Notes: generated by a model not told the origin, from the sequence alone. DNA of 64,000 nucleotides from Dyadobacter koreensis (GCF_900108855.1 NZ_FNXY01000004.1:620001-684000), one strand, 5' to 3'. Shown: positions 53,992 to 63,025, numbered from the stretch's first letter. Numbers and translations: made by a program.

Positions 53992-54588
53992 TTAATTGAT
54001 AAATTCGATACAGGCTTGCGCAAATACCAGACTATATGAAATTTTCATGCGCAGTATTTTCAACGCATTACTGATCTGTTTTTTAACAGTTTTGTCAGAA
54101 ATAGCCAGATAGTCTGCAATCTCTTTGTGAGAAAGATCCTCCTTACGACTCAATTCAAAAATTTCCCGCATTTTTGAAGGCATTTGCTTAATTTCACTTT
54201 CGATGATTTCAGCCAGTTCCTTTTCTATAACCACCTCATCAACAGACATTTCAACCGTTGACAAAAATTCCCCTAACGATGAAACGTAATGATCATGTAC
54301 CCGATTGTGCTCGAACAGGTTCAAAACGCGGTTCCGCGTAGCAGCATACAAATATGACGATACACTCGTGGTTAAATCAAGCTCCCTGCCCTTAATCCAA
54401 AAAGAAGTAAATAGCTCCTGAATAAGATCCTGTGCCTCATCCTGATCTTTAAGCATTTTGAAAGCATGCTGATAAAGGCGCGGAAAATATCGGCTGTAAA
54501 GTGCTTCAAATGCAACAGTTGAACCTTGTTGAAATTGTCCCAACAACTCATTATCAGATAATATATCTTCTTTAAAAAAGGCTTTCAT
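53992..54588 (-). CDS. RNA polymerase ECF sigma-70 factor
   Basis: A 198-residue sigma factor of the Bacteroidota FecI-like group. Region 2 is at about 25-65 (AFEALYSRYFPRLYQHAFKM, DEAQDLIQELFTSFW), with ATRNRVLNLFEHNRV after it. Region 4 is at 139-182 (MREIFELSRKEDLSHKEIAD, DKTVKKQISNALKILRMKI). It has the extra C-terminal hydrophobic residues (SLVFAQACIEFIN) common in this group. It should drive transcription of the FecR-SusCD operon downstream when released by FecR; FecR starts 139 bases after its stop. The own promoter should lie in 54589-54924. Confidence 0.95.
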   Translation of the reverse strand: MKAFFKEDILSDNELLGQFQQGSTVAFEALYSRYFPRLYQHAFKMLKDQDEAQDLIQELFTSFWIKGRELDLTTSVSSYLYAATRNRVLNLFEHNRVHDHYVSSLGEFLSTVEMSVDEVVIEKELAEIIESEIKQMPSKMREIFELSRKEDLSHKEIADYLAISDKTVKKQISNALKILRMKISYSLVFAQACIEFIN

Positions 54589-54924
54589 AATTCATTAGAT
54601 TTCATTCAGGCTAATTAACTTGCCCTATCACAATACACGCTATTACATTCCCCTACGGCATTCAGGAAAAGAAAATAACGATATACAATATACGTTTACT
54701 AAATAATTGAGGTATCTACAATCAAAATACTCAAAACTGATTCGTAAAATCTTTTATACTTCTGCTTTCATATAAGCATATAAAATGAAGGTCCGTACGA
54801 TAAGATATTTCCACACGCGAAAATCAATTTTAAATCTATCCGGATACTTAGGGTAATATACCCGAAGGGTTAAGCTTTTATTTTCAATCCCAGTAACATA
54901 TAATAATTTGCAAACGCTACGAAT

Positions 54925-54968
54925 GGTAACAATCGACACCACTTGTACAAATGATGTCGATTGTTACC
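54925..54968 (-). terminator. 44-base near-perfect inverted repeat after the DUF1684 gene
   Basis: Arms GGTAACAATCGACA (54925-54938) and TGTCGATTGTTACC (54955-54968) are perfect and extend inward to the centre with only two non-matches. These are C-A on the plus strand but G-U on the minus strand, so the structure is best in minus-strand RNA. It ends 24 bases past the DUF1684 stop. No T-run follows, so it is either a strong terminator-like stem or a long operator dyad upstream of the sigma gene. The rest of 54589-54924 shows no gene. Confidence 0.55.
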
Positions 54969-54992
54969 GGTAATGTTCGCCCAATATTTTAA

Positions 54993-55886
54993 TTAGTGAT
55001 GTCCATAATTTTTTTCACCTGCGGTTATTGCTACTGCCAAGATATTCTGTTTGGGTGGAAGCGGGCAGGTTGCATAGGGTGTAAAAGCACATGGAGGATT
55101 TATTGCTTTGTTAAAATCTAAATAGGTAAAACCTTCCGCGTCCAATTTCTCAGTATACAGAAAACGCCCTGAACCGTATGTTTCCTTCTTATTTGTGCTG
55201 TCACCAAAAAGTACAAAAAAGCCTTCACCGGATTTCAATGCGTCCAGGCGATAGTCTTTTCCTTTAATATTGAAGACCAGTACTCCGGGAGAATCCTGTA
55301 GGTCTAATCTGCCTGTGATATCAATAATTGAAATTTTCCGCCCTTCTGTTGGTTCAAATTTGGCCTTCACTTTCCAGTCCTCGGATACAGGATAAGTATC
55401 AATTCCTTTAAACTCTTTTAAAAACGGACTTTCAAGATCTCTCAGACGAACTGCAAATTTGTCTCCACGCTTTATAATGAACCAGCGCAGAGATTTGTGC
55501 TTTAAAACAACAGGTTTGTCCGACGGAAATATTGTCAGTTTAGTAACAAGCTGATCGTTATTATAAATCTCAGCCTCCGGTTTTGCTTCCAGCGTGATTT
55601 GCCCATTTTCCACAACTAAGTCTCCCAAGTTAGCCGGGCTTTTATCAGGCGGAAATACAATCTTATTTTTCCCATCACCACCGAAAGAATTTCTGCCGTT
55701 TTCCAGCCAGAATAAACCTGCAAGATTTAGCCATCCATTTTCTGTTTTAAGTGCTTCCTCACGTTTTGTATGCCATTCTTTTATTTCATTTTCATAGGTG
55801 CTGTCACGAACAAAACTCAGTGAAGTTATACCTAGTATAATCAGGATAAGCATTCTATGATTAGCGATTTTAAAATTTGCAGTCAT
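54993..55886 (-). CDS. Exported DUF1684 protein
   Basis: A protein of 297 residues from the ATG at 55886 (MTANFKIANHRM); the frame is open ten codons further. A hydrophobic segment (LILIILGITSLSF) acts as signal or anchor. The DUF1684 pattern is clear: EIKEWHTKREEALKTENGWL with NLAGLFWLENGRNSFGGDG at the start, SLRWFIIKRGDKFAVRLRD in the middle, and TYLDFNKAINPPCAFTPYAT with CPLPPKQNILAVAITAGE at the end, with two Cys (about 263 and 270). The function of DUF1684 is not established. It lies 240 bases downstream of SusD pair 4, behind a hairpin, so cotranscription is uncertain. Confidence 0.88.
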   Translation of the reverse strand: MTANFKIANHRMLILIILGITSLSFVRDSTYENEIKEWHTKREEALKTENGWLNLAGLFWLENGRNSFGGDGKNKIVFPPDKSPANLGDLVVENGQITLEAKPEAEIYNNDQLVTKLTIFPSDKPVVLKHKSLRWFIIKRGDKFAVRLRDLESPFLKEFKGIDTYPVSEDWKVKAKFEPTEGRKISIIDITGRLDLQDSPGVLVFNIKGKDYRLDALKSGEGFFVLFGDSTNKKETYGSGRFLYTEKLDAEGFTYLDFNKAINPPCAFTPYATCPLPPKQNILAVAITAGEKNYGHH

Positions 55887-56084
55887 AACAGGAATGTGAT
55901 TTATTTTAGATAACAAAATGAATCTGGTGAAGAGGTTACTAATTTCGTAGCCCTAAATTACTATATAATTTTAATAGAGTATGTATACTAAATGACAAAT
56001 TGGGAATCCTACCACAAAACAGTTAATACCGATGCATCAGAAAGATAGTGCACACTTATGATCATATCCTTTATTCATAATGGC

Positions 56085-56124
56085 TAACGCGCTGCCTGGT
56101 CAGATTCCTGAGCAGGCAGCGTTA
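56085..56124 (-). terminator. Hairpin directly after susD (pair 4)
   Basis: CGCTGCCT (56090-56097) and AGGCAGCG (56114-56121), extended by TAAC/GTTA with a one-base bulge, begin five bases after the susD stop. No strong T-run on the minus strand, so termination may be partial. Confidence 0.5.
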
Positions 56125-56128
56125 CCAA

Positions 56129-57583
56129 TTATTGCAGTAATAATTTGTTCGAGGTAATCTCAGTATTTGGCAGTGGGAAGATGTAATTGGCTTGGGACGG
56201 ATCCACTGCAGGGGCGATTAAAGCACTACTTGACTTTGCCGGAAGGGGGAACAAATTTCTGAGGAGATCATTTGACCGGAACCCCTCCCCTAACAGCTCA
56301 ATTCTCCTTTCTTTCAAGATTGTGCTGACCAGAGCAGACTGTGTACTGGTTGCGGATTCTGGGAAGTTATAACTCGCATCAGATCTGCCGCGCACGGCTT
56401 GTAATAAGGCTGTTGCAGTCACAATATCACCTGTTTTTGCCGCTGCCTCGGCATAATTCAAAAGGACTTCAGAATATCGAATGATAGGCATATAATCCAG
56501 AAATGGAGAAGGCTTGTTGTATTTTGTCAGAAACTGAACACCAGAAGCAGTTCTTGCAAAAGATCTTCTTGCGTCTGTCGACTTCCATTCTGTTTCTCCC
56601 CAGATTCCGGAAGGATTCAAATTATATTCTGAATTTGCGTTGAATACGTACGGGAAAGAGGATTGCCCGGTTATGTTATCAAGCTCAGTCATGGGTACAG
56701 ATAAGATGGATTCCGTACTGGTATAATTTGTCGTAAAAATCTCAGTGATATTTTGAAGTTTATGAGCCACCCCGGTTGTGGCCGAATAAGGTGCCGTTGC
56801 TGAGACAATCTTTTTTGCTTCCTCAATTACTTTGGCATAGTTTCCGCTATTAAGATAAACTCTTGTTTTTAAAGCAATGGCCGTATTTCTGTGCGCTCTT
56901 GTTGTATTAAGCAGGGAGGTCGAATAGTTTAGTGGAAGGTCAGCCTCTGCTTCGTTGAGATCTTTAATTATCTGAGCATAAATTTCTGCCACTGAACTCC
57001 TTTTAAGATCGTTATTTGCTGTAGTTGTTTCAGCAAGCAACCGCAACGGCAATCCAGGAGAGGCACCCTTATCTTCATTATACGGACGGGCATATAAAGT
57101 GACCAGATCAAAGTAGCTAAGAGCTCTCAAAAATTTTGCTTCCGCTATATATTGTTTTGCAACCACCTCGGTAACCTTGCCTGGATTATCAGCAATTCCC
57201 TTGATCAGAATATTGGCATTGTTGATGACCGTATATCCGGCAGCCCAGAAACCGGCGACAAAGTTCGATCCAGAGTTAAGTGTTTGGTTCCATGCTTCAA
57301 AAGCTGTAAAGGTATTGCTGGTTCGGTTTATAAACTCCTCCCCCCTGGCCTCACTGTATGTATAATAATTACCTCCGTAGAAGTTGGCGGCTTTCACAGA
57401 TTTATAAATCCCGTTTACCAAAGCCAGGATTCTGTCTGGTGTGTCAAATGCATTTGCACCACTGATTAAAGTTTCCGGTGTCGGATTTAGAAGCTCTTCT
57501 TTATCGCAGGCAGAAGTACCAAGCATTAGGGCCAGGCTCAGATAAATAGCATTTTTTCGTACTGATATATTTATTTTTTTCAT
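56129..57583 (-). CDS. RagB/SusD-family surface lipoprotein (pair 4)
   Basis: A 484-residue SusD protein with lipobox LGTSAC (Cys26), then DKEELLNPTPETLISGANAF. Helical signature YIAEAKFLRALSYFDLVTLYARPY, then MPIIRYSEVLLNYAEAAAKT; C-terminal KERRIELLGEGFRSNDLLRN and YIFPLPNTEITSNKLL. It starts 26 bases after the susC stop. Ligand unknown. Confidence 0.94.
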   Translation of the reverse strand: MKKINISVRKNAIYLSLALMLGTSACDKEELLNPTPETLISGANAFDTPDRILALVNGIYKSVKAANFYGGNYYTYSEARGEEFINRTSNTFTAFEAWNQTLNSGSNFVAGFWAAGYTVINNANILIKGIADNPGKVTEVVAKQYIAEAKFLRALSYFDLVTLYARPYNEDKGASPGLPLRLLAETTTANNDLKRSSVAEIYAQIIKDLNEAEADLPLNYSTSLLNTTRAHRNTAIALKTRVYLNSGNYAKVIEEAKKIVSATAPYSATTGVAHKLQNITEIFTTNYTSTESILSVPMTELDNITGQSSFPYVFNANSEYNLNPSGIWGETEWKSTDARRSFARTASGVQFLTKYNKPSPFLDYMPIIRYSEVLLNYAEAAAKTGDIVTATALLQAVRGRSDASYNFPESATSTQSALVSTILKERRIELLGEGFRSNDLLRNLFPLPAKSSSALIAPAVDPSQANYIFPLPNTEITSNKLLLQ

Positions 57584-57609
57584 GTTCGTTATGGTTGAAA
57601 TATCTTCTG

Positions 57610-60600
57610 TTAAAAGCCTACATTAAGACCCACAGTAAATGTTCTGGCCTGGCCAATCGAGTTTTTCTCAACCCCCGGCGTAGTATTGGAATTTCCATTG
57701 ACCGACGATTCAGGATCAGTTCCTTTGTATTTTGTCCATAAAAATCCGTTGGAAACCTGAGCATATATCCGAATGGAACTGATACCTTTATTAACAAAAA
57801 TCGACGCAGGCAATCTGTACCCAAGCGATGCATTTTGTAAGCGAAGAAAATCTGCTTTCTCGGCATTTGTTGATACAGGGAATGATGAACCACTTGAAAG
57901 CTGGTCATTATATACCAATCTGGGCACATCTGTAACGTCGCCTGGTTTTTGCCAGCGCGTCAGGATCTCGGTTGAGTTGTTGTAAGCACGCTGATCCAAA
58001 AGTGTGGCCCGGGTTCCATTCATGACCAGATTACCTCCTGAGTAAGACAAGTTTATGCCCAGATCAAAGTTTCTGTATTTGAAATTATTAATAAAACCTC
58101 CATACCATTTTGGTAAGGCGTTGCCAATCAGGTAATAATCTGCACCAGTGATCGCCGCAGCCTTAGTACCATCCAGATACGTCCACTGGCTTTCGCCAGC
58201 ACCTACAACCTGGCTGTACTGCACTTTCTCTCCTTTGGCATTGATAAAAATCCTTCGGCCATTCTCAGGGTTCACACCCTCTGTTTTTGCTCCGTACAAG
58301 CTGCCTACTGAATGTCCAACGCGGGTAACATTGGTGGTTTCATAGGAAACGTGCGTAGTTCCGACGATATCGGTATTTCCTTCTGCCAGTGCAGTCACTT
58401 TATTGTTCAGATTCGTGTAGTTCAATGATGCATTCCAGGTAAATTCACCTTTACGGATCAGGTTCGCGTTGATACCTATTTCAATGCCGCGGTTATACAT
58501 CGATCCTACATTTCCCAAGATAGCGTTTCCGGGGATACCCTTGGAAACTGCCTGAGGTGCACTCAATATTAAACCGTTGACATTGTTGTTAAAATAGGTC
58601 AGCTCAACCTGAATTCGGTCATTCAAAATACCCAGATCAGCTCCGATATTTGTTTGATCACTGGTTTCCCAGCCAAGCGCTGCGTTTCCAGCCTGCGAGA
58701 TCGCAGAGGTTGGCACATTGCCGTAAAGGGAACCACTGTACAGTTCAAGTGAACTGTAAGAATTACTTAAATTTCCATTTCCAACCCGCCCCCAGCTTGC
58801 ACGCAACTTCACGTTATTCAACACCGAAGCAACACCTGAGTTTTTATAAAAATCTTCTTCAGACAATGCCCAGCCTCCTGAAATACCACCAAAGTTTCCA
58901 TATTTTTTACCGGTACCCAAGGCTGAGTTCCCATCGCGTCTGAAATTCAACGTCAGGAAATATTTTTTGTTTAAATCATACGTGATCCTTGAAAAATAGG
59001 ATAAATAAGCGCGCTCGTTAATATCATTATCCGATGCTGTAATGGAGCCCCAGTTTCCCTGGTAGTTTTGATAAAACGGATCAGAGGTTTGGGTGCGCGT
59101 AGCTCCCCAGGATGAGTTGTTGAATTTCTGAATATCATACCCGGCAAGCACAGTAATGGCATGTTTCTCCCCGAAAGTTTCTGAATAATTCAAAGTGTTT
59201 GTCCAGTTCCAGCTATCTCTAACAGCAGAAACGTTGGCAACAGAACCCCTGCTTGAAAATCCGTTTCCTTGGACAGGACTGTCAAAACTTACGTTATCTG
59301 TACGCAAACGGTCCACTGCATACGACGTATTAAAATCCAGGTTTTTTAAAAGTTTAGCTGTCGCACCAAAGCTTGCTATAACCCTGTCATTTTCAGAAGT
59401 ATAACGGTTCAATTCTAAAAGCGCAACAGGATTACCAAAGTTACTGACCACTTTATTATTGCCCATTCCGATTGTATTAGGACTGGCTGTGCTGATATTG
59501 TATGTCCCATCTTCGTTGAAGGCTGGCACGTTTGGAGGCAATGAAATCGCCAGTCGGGCTGCGCCTACCAGAAAGAAGTTAGAGCCTGGAAGTGATCCGG
59601 CATATGGCGACAAGTTGTAGCTGGTGTTATACGATACACTACCTTTCAGCTTCAACCAGCTGTTGACCGTCTGGTCGATATTAAACCGTACTGCTTTTCT
59701 TTTAAATTCATTCTCTTCCAGAAATCCGTTTTGCTTTGTATAATTTGCCGAGAAGTAATATTTTGTGTTTTCCGTACCACCTGAAACATTGATATTATGG
59801 TTTTGAGACACACCCTTTCTATAAATATAGTCATACCAGCGGGTATCAATCGTCGATCCGTCTGATCGGGTATTGGGGAAAAACAAGGCCGAAGCAACGT
59901 TATCGTTATTTGCATTTCCGCCTAAAATCTTTGCAGTCAAAACCGCTTCATTTTTAATGGCGATGTACTGATCAGCATTTAAAAGCTTCGGTAACCGGAC
60001 CACCTCAGATACACCCGCCCAGGTCTCGTAAGATATACGGGGTTTGCCGGTTTTGCCTCTTTTGGTAGTAATTAATAACACTCCTGCCGCGGCACGTGAC
60101 CCGTAAATTGATGTCGATGCTGCATCTTTCAGTACGTCAATAGACTCGATATCAGCCGGATTAATGTCGCCCAAAGGGTTATTGGGTACCGCTGTGCTGG
60201 AAGAAACGTTTCCAGTGTTGATAGGGATTCCATCCACGACCACCAATGGATACGAGCTTAGTGAAATAGAATTTACACCGCGAATCCGGATCACCGGCGG
60301 GTTATTCAAAACTCCGTTGGGCTGTGCGATGCTAACTCCGGCTGCGCGACCGGCAAGTGCCTGATCGAAACTTTGCACAGGCTGCTCTTTAATAGCCTCC
60401 CCTGAGATTCGAACTGCTGACCCCGTAAATTCTGCTTTTGCCTGGGTACCATATCCTACAACCATAACTTCACTAAGTTGTTTTGCATCAGTAAGGAGCT
60501 CAATATCAAATCCTGTCTTATCATTAGCAGATCGTTCGATGGAGCTGTACCCTATAAAAGAAAAAACCAGTGTTGCATTATCGCTTACGGTTATAGTAAA

Positions 60601-60876
60601 TTTTCCATCCGCATTTGTGATGGTTCCGTTGGAAGTTCCTTTTTCAAGTACAGAAACACCTGGTAAAAATCCACCCGATTCCTTATCCCGAATGGTGCCG
60701 GAAATGATTTTCTCAACTGTTTTTAATTGGGCTTTAAAAGTCTTATCCTGGTTAGCTGCATCTATGCTTTTTGCCAGGGAAGTATCCGGAATTAAAAAGA
60801 TGGTAAGTGGAATAATAAAATGGACAGGCCTTATTTTCAAGGTTTCCCGCATTGTCGCGTAGAGATTTTTTTGCAT
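57610..60876 (-). CDS. SusC/RagA-family TonB-linked outer-membrane protein (pair 4)
   Basis: A 1088-residue protein from the ATG at 60876 (MQKNLYATMRETLKIRPVHF); 19 upstream in-frame codons have no signal character and are left out. The hydrophobic signal HFIIPLTIFLIPDTSLA is followed by the carboxypeptidase-D regulatory-like domain (SGGFLPGVSVLEKGTSNGTI, LVFSFIGYSSIERS). SusC signature LSEVMVVGYGTQAKAEFTGS and plug (PVIRIRGVNSISLSSYPLVV, IESIDVLKDAASTSIYGSRA) follow, and the end is RTFTVGLNVGF. Methionine replaces the usual valine in EVVVVGYG. There is no STN domain, sigma factor or sensor gene adjacent. A 17-bp tandem repeat lies about 235-265 bases upstream. Confidence 0.95.
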   Translation of the reverse strand: MQKNLYATMRETLKIRPVHFIIPLTIFLIPDTSLAKSIDAANQDKTFKAQLKTVEKIISGTIRDKESGGFLPGVSVLEKGTSNGTITNADGKFTITVSDNATLVFSFIGYSSIERSANDKTGFDIELLTDAKQLSEVMVVGYGTQAKAEFTGSAVRISGEAIKEQPVQSFDQALAGRAAGVSIAQPNGVLNNPPVIRIRGVNSISLSSYPLVVVDGIPINTGNVSSSTAVPNNPLGDINPADIESIDVLKDAASTSIYGSRAAAGVLLITTKRGKTGKPRISYETWAGVSEVVRLPKLLNADQYIAIKNEAVLTAKILGGNANNDNVASALFFPNTRSDGSTIDTRWYDYIYRKGVSQNHNINVSGGTENTKYYFSANYTKQNGFLEENEFKRKAVRFNIDQTVNSWLKLKGSVSYNTSYNLSPYAGSLPGSNFFLVGAARLAISLPPNVPAFNEDGTYNISTASPNTIGMGNNKVVSNFGNPVALLELNRYTSENDRVIASFGATAKLLKNLDFNTSYAVDRLRTDNVSFDSPVQGNGFSSRGSVANVSAVRDSWNWTNTLNYSETFGEKHAITVLAGYDIQKFNNSSWGATRTQTSDPFYQNYQGNWGSITASDNDINERAYLSYFSRITYDLNKKYFLTLNFRRDGNSALGTGKKYGNFGGISGGWALSEEDFYKNSGVASVLNNVKLRASWGRVGNGNLSNSYSSLELYSGSLYGNVPTSAISQAGNAALGWETSDQTNIGADLGILNDRIQVELTYFNNNVNGLILSAPQAVSKGIPGNAILGNVGSMYNRGIEIGINANLIRKGEFTWNASLNYTNLNNKVTALAEGNTDIVGTTHVSYETTNVTRVGHSVGSLYGAKTEGVNPENGRRIFINAKGEKVQYSQVVGAGESQWTYLDGTKAAAITGADYYLIGNALPKWYGGFINNFKYRNFDLGINLSYSGGNLVMNGTRATLLDQRAYNNSTEILTRWQKPGDVTDVPRLVYNDQLSSGSSFPVSTNAEKADFLRLQNASLGYRLPASIFVNKGISSIRIYAQVSNGFLWTKYKGTDPESSVNGNSNTTPGVEKNSIGQARTFTVGLNVGF

Positions 60877-61108
60877 TTTTTTGAAGGTTAAATAATGAAC
60901 AATCCAGTCGACTACCGGCATGCTTATTAGCAAGGCTTAAAGTTCAATGTACGTAAGACTAAACCAACTCAATAATTGGCTTAGCGATAAAGTTTAATTT
61001 CTGATCCGACAGAAAATAAGATTGATTTTAAATCAACAGCAACAACTTTGTTTGCAGAAGGGTAAACATGAAATGGCTTCCAAGAAATAAATAATGCTGG
61101 AGTGTAAA

Positions 61109-61142
61109 TGTTGTGATTTCATAAATGTTATGATTTCATAAA
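61109..61142. repeat. 17-bp tandem repeat upstream of susC pair 4
   Basis: TGTTGTGATTTCATAAA (61109-61125) is followed at once by TGTTATGATTTCATAAA (61126-61142), one difference. Head-to-tail spacing of 17 bases is short of two helical turns; it could be an operator or a slippage product. The rest of 60877-61262 shows no gene. Confidence 0.7.
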
Positions 61143-61262
61143 TGACTCCTTACCTACAGGTGGCTTACAAGTAAAGATTATTAGTATAGTTAATATATAG
61201 ACAAAGTAAATTAAAAAATTTATTAATGCCAACATTGTCGCTATTTTTTCTGCTATAATTTT

Positions 61263-61499
61263 TCAGCAGCGAATGTTAATTACAGATGCCAGCACCTTAG
61301 TAGCGCGCATTCGTTTAATGATTGCTTTTAACCCACTCTTGTCAGATGTTTCTACAACCAAAGTCCCAACAAAGTCTTTCCCTGTAAGTCTGAAGTTGAG
61401 ATATTTTATTCTTGCACCATTAACAGACTCAACCGTAGAAGTGATTTTGTAAAGATTTACCTGGTGCGGGTAAATGATATTAAGTTGGTGTGTATTCAT
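61263..61499 (-). CDS. Small ACT-domain-like protein
   Basis: A 78-residue protein from the ATG at 61499 (MNTHQLNIIYPHQVNLYKIT); the frame is open 16 more codons upstream. The pattern is beta-alpha-beta-beta-alpha-beta like an ACT domain (ARIKYLNFRLTGKDFVGTLV, SDKSGLKAIIKRMRATKVLA, then SVINI), similar in size to small regulatory subunits, but the N-terminal ligand loop is not typical. It ends in IRC. There is no partner enzyme nearby. It could be cytoplasmic and regulatory; function unknown. Confidence 0.6.
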   Translation of the reverse strand: MNTHQLNIIYPHQVNLYKITSTVESVNGARIKYLNFRLTGKDFVGTLVVETSDKSGLKAIIKRMRATKVLASVINIRC

Positions 61500-61599
61500 T
61501 TTTACCGCCGGTTTTAGGTTAACAGACTTCGTTTGCAGTATGCACAAAATACTTCCATCAGTAAATTAAAGGCGTAATTAAGCTGGCCCACCCCTTTTT

Positions 61600-61998
61600 T
61601 TATTTTCTTGAAATCCAGTCTTTTTTTACAAAAGCGCTCTTGGATCTAATGTAAGCAGATGAACAAATATCTTCCGTACGAGAGATATGTGTCCGTATTG
61701 ATCCTGTCCGGAATTCTGCCCGGCTATTTGTTTCCAGACAAATGTCGTAATTCCATCTGCTTCCCACTATCACTTCTTTGGTTTTAAAAAAACGGGATGA
61801 TAATTCAATCGTATCACCTTCTGTAACTGTGAGATCGAAAAAACCGTCGCTTCCCGTTACAACACCTTGATTGGTTCCTTTCACCCAAACAACAATTCCA
61901 GATAATAAATCGCGATTTTCCGCCGAAGTAACGATCCCTACGACCTCTTTGCTCTGGGCATAAACCGGGATAGTCAATACCAGCAATAAAGCTGACAT
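61600..61998 (-). CDS. Free-standing carboxypeptidase-D regulatory-like domain protein
   Basis: A 132-residue exported protein (short signal MSALLLVLTIPVYAQ). Residues 17-90 are the same regulatory-like domain found at the N-terminus of SusC proteins (DLLSGIVVWVKGTNQGVVTG, DGFFDLTVTEGDTIELSSRF), but no plug or barrel follows; the tail is short and basic (AFVKKDWISRK). The signal peptide begins late: the in-frame codons before the ATG read TRKYL, matching the TRKYLM start of the peroxidase upstream, so the true start codon may be lost or non-standard. It is 43 bases after the peroxidase gene and probably in the same operon. It may be a truncated receptor or a free periplasmic domain. Confidence 0.68.
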   Translation of the reverse strand: MSALLLVLTIPVYAQSKEVVGIVTSAENRDLLSGIVVWVKGTNQGVVTGSDGFFDLTVTEGDTIELSSRFFKTKEVIVGSRWNYDICLETNSRAEFRTGSIRTHISRTEDICSSAYIRSKSAFVKKDWISRK

Positions 61999-62041
61999 CA
62001 GATATTTTCTTGTATGATAAATTAATTATAAATGAGTAAAA

Positions 62042-63001
62042 CTATTTTTTACGGAACCTGTCATCAGTCAGCGCTTCCAGGAAAGCAACGACATCATCAA
62101 TTTCTCCCTCCGATAAGTTAAGCGAACTGCCAAGAGACAGATCACGATTGATGCTGTTTTTGACGAACTTGTCAGGCGTGTTATAGTACTCCACCACCTG
62201 GCGCAGGCTTTTAAACATGGCATTGTGCATATAGGGTGCAGTGACCGCGACGTTACGCAGACCGGGTATTTTAAAGACGCCAATATGCGAACTATCCGAC
62301 GTTATTTTAAATCTGCCGGGATCTGTAAGTTCTCTTCCATTAAATAATCCTATGCTTTTGAAGCGGTCGGCGGTAAAATCCTCCCCAGAGTGGCAGGTTG
62401 AACAATTGGCCTTACCGATGAACAGTATACGTCCTCTGATGGCTGACGGAGACATAGCCTTATCATCTCCGTCCAGATACCGGTCATACGGAGTGTTCGT
62501 TGTTTCCAGTGTTCGTTCAAAGGACGCAATAGCGCTTAAAACGTTTTTGCTATTTACTTCGCTTTTGAAAATTCTTTGAAATGCTGCACTGTAAAAATCA
62601 TTTTTTCTGAGCCTCTCAACGGCATCATCAATTGGCAGATCCATTTCATCACGGGCGGAGAGCGGACCCAGGACCTGCTCTTCCAGCGAAGACGCCCTTC
62701 CATCCCAGAAAAACTCGGTCCTGCCTGATAAATTGGTCAGTGACGGACTGTTGCGTGGAAGTAAAGTGCCCTTATCTCCTTTACTAAAGGCAGCTGAATC
62801 TGCAAAAGCGAAGTCAGGAATATGGCAGGAAGCACAGCTGATGGCCATGCCTTTGGATAATATGGGATCGAAGAACAGTTTTTCCCCAAGTTGCTCTTTT
62901 GTCAAAACTTCATTTTTTTCTTTTTGGGGCTGAAATGCGACAGTAAAAATAAACACTACCGCACTCAACAATACCATCAAGTATTTTCGTGTCCTGAACA
63001 T
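62042..63001 (-). CDS. MauG/CcpA-type diheme cytochrome c peroxidase family protein
   Basis: A 319-residue exported diheme protein. Signal peptide 1-22 (MFRTRKYLMVLLSAVVFIFT). The heme motifs are CASCH (56-60) and CSTCH (200-204). Family landmarks: LGEKLFFDPILSKGMAISC, RNSPSLTNLSGRTEFFWDGR, LGPLSARDEMD, IASFERTLETTNTPYDRYLD, KIPGLRNVAVTAPYMHN, VEYYNTP. At about 300 residues it is the normal length. Such proteins reduce peroxide or, in the MauG/MbnH branch, oxidise protein side chains. It stands between a DsbD-alpha-like gene (24 bases upstream) and the free regulatory-like domain gene, so it is part of a periplasmic redox operon. Confidence 0.93.
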   Translation of the reverse strand: MFRTRKYLMVLLSAVVFIFTVAFQPQKEKNEVLTKEQLGEKLFFDPILSKGMAISCASCHIPDFAFADSAAFSKGDKGTLLPRNSPSLTNLSGRTEFFWDGRASSLEEQVLGPLSARDEMDLPIDDAVERLRKNDFYSAAFQRIFKSEVNSKNVLSAIASFERTLETTNTPYDRYLDGDDKAMSPSAIRGRILFIGKANCSTCHSGEDFTADRFKSIGLFNGRELTDPGRFKITSDSSHIGVFKIPGLRNVAVTAPYMHNAMFKSLRQVVEYYNTPDKFVKNSINRDLSLGSSLNLSEGEIDDVVAFLEALTDDRFRKK

Positions 63002-63025
63002 TGCTCTCTTTGTATTGTTGTGAAA

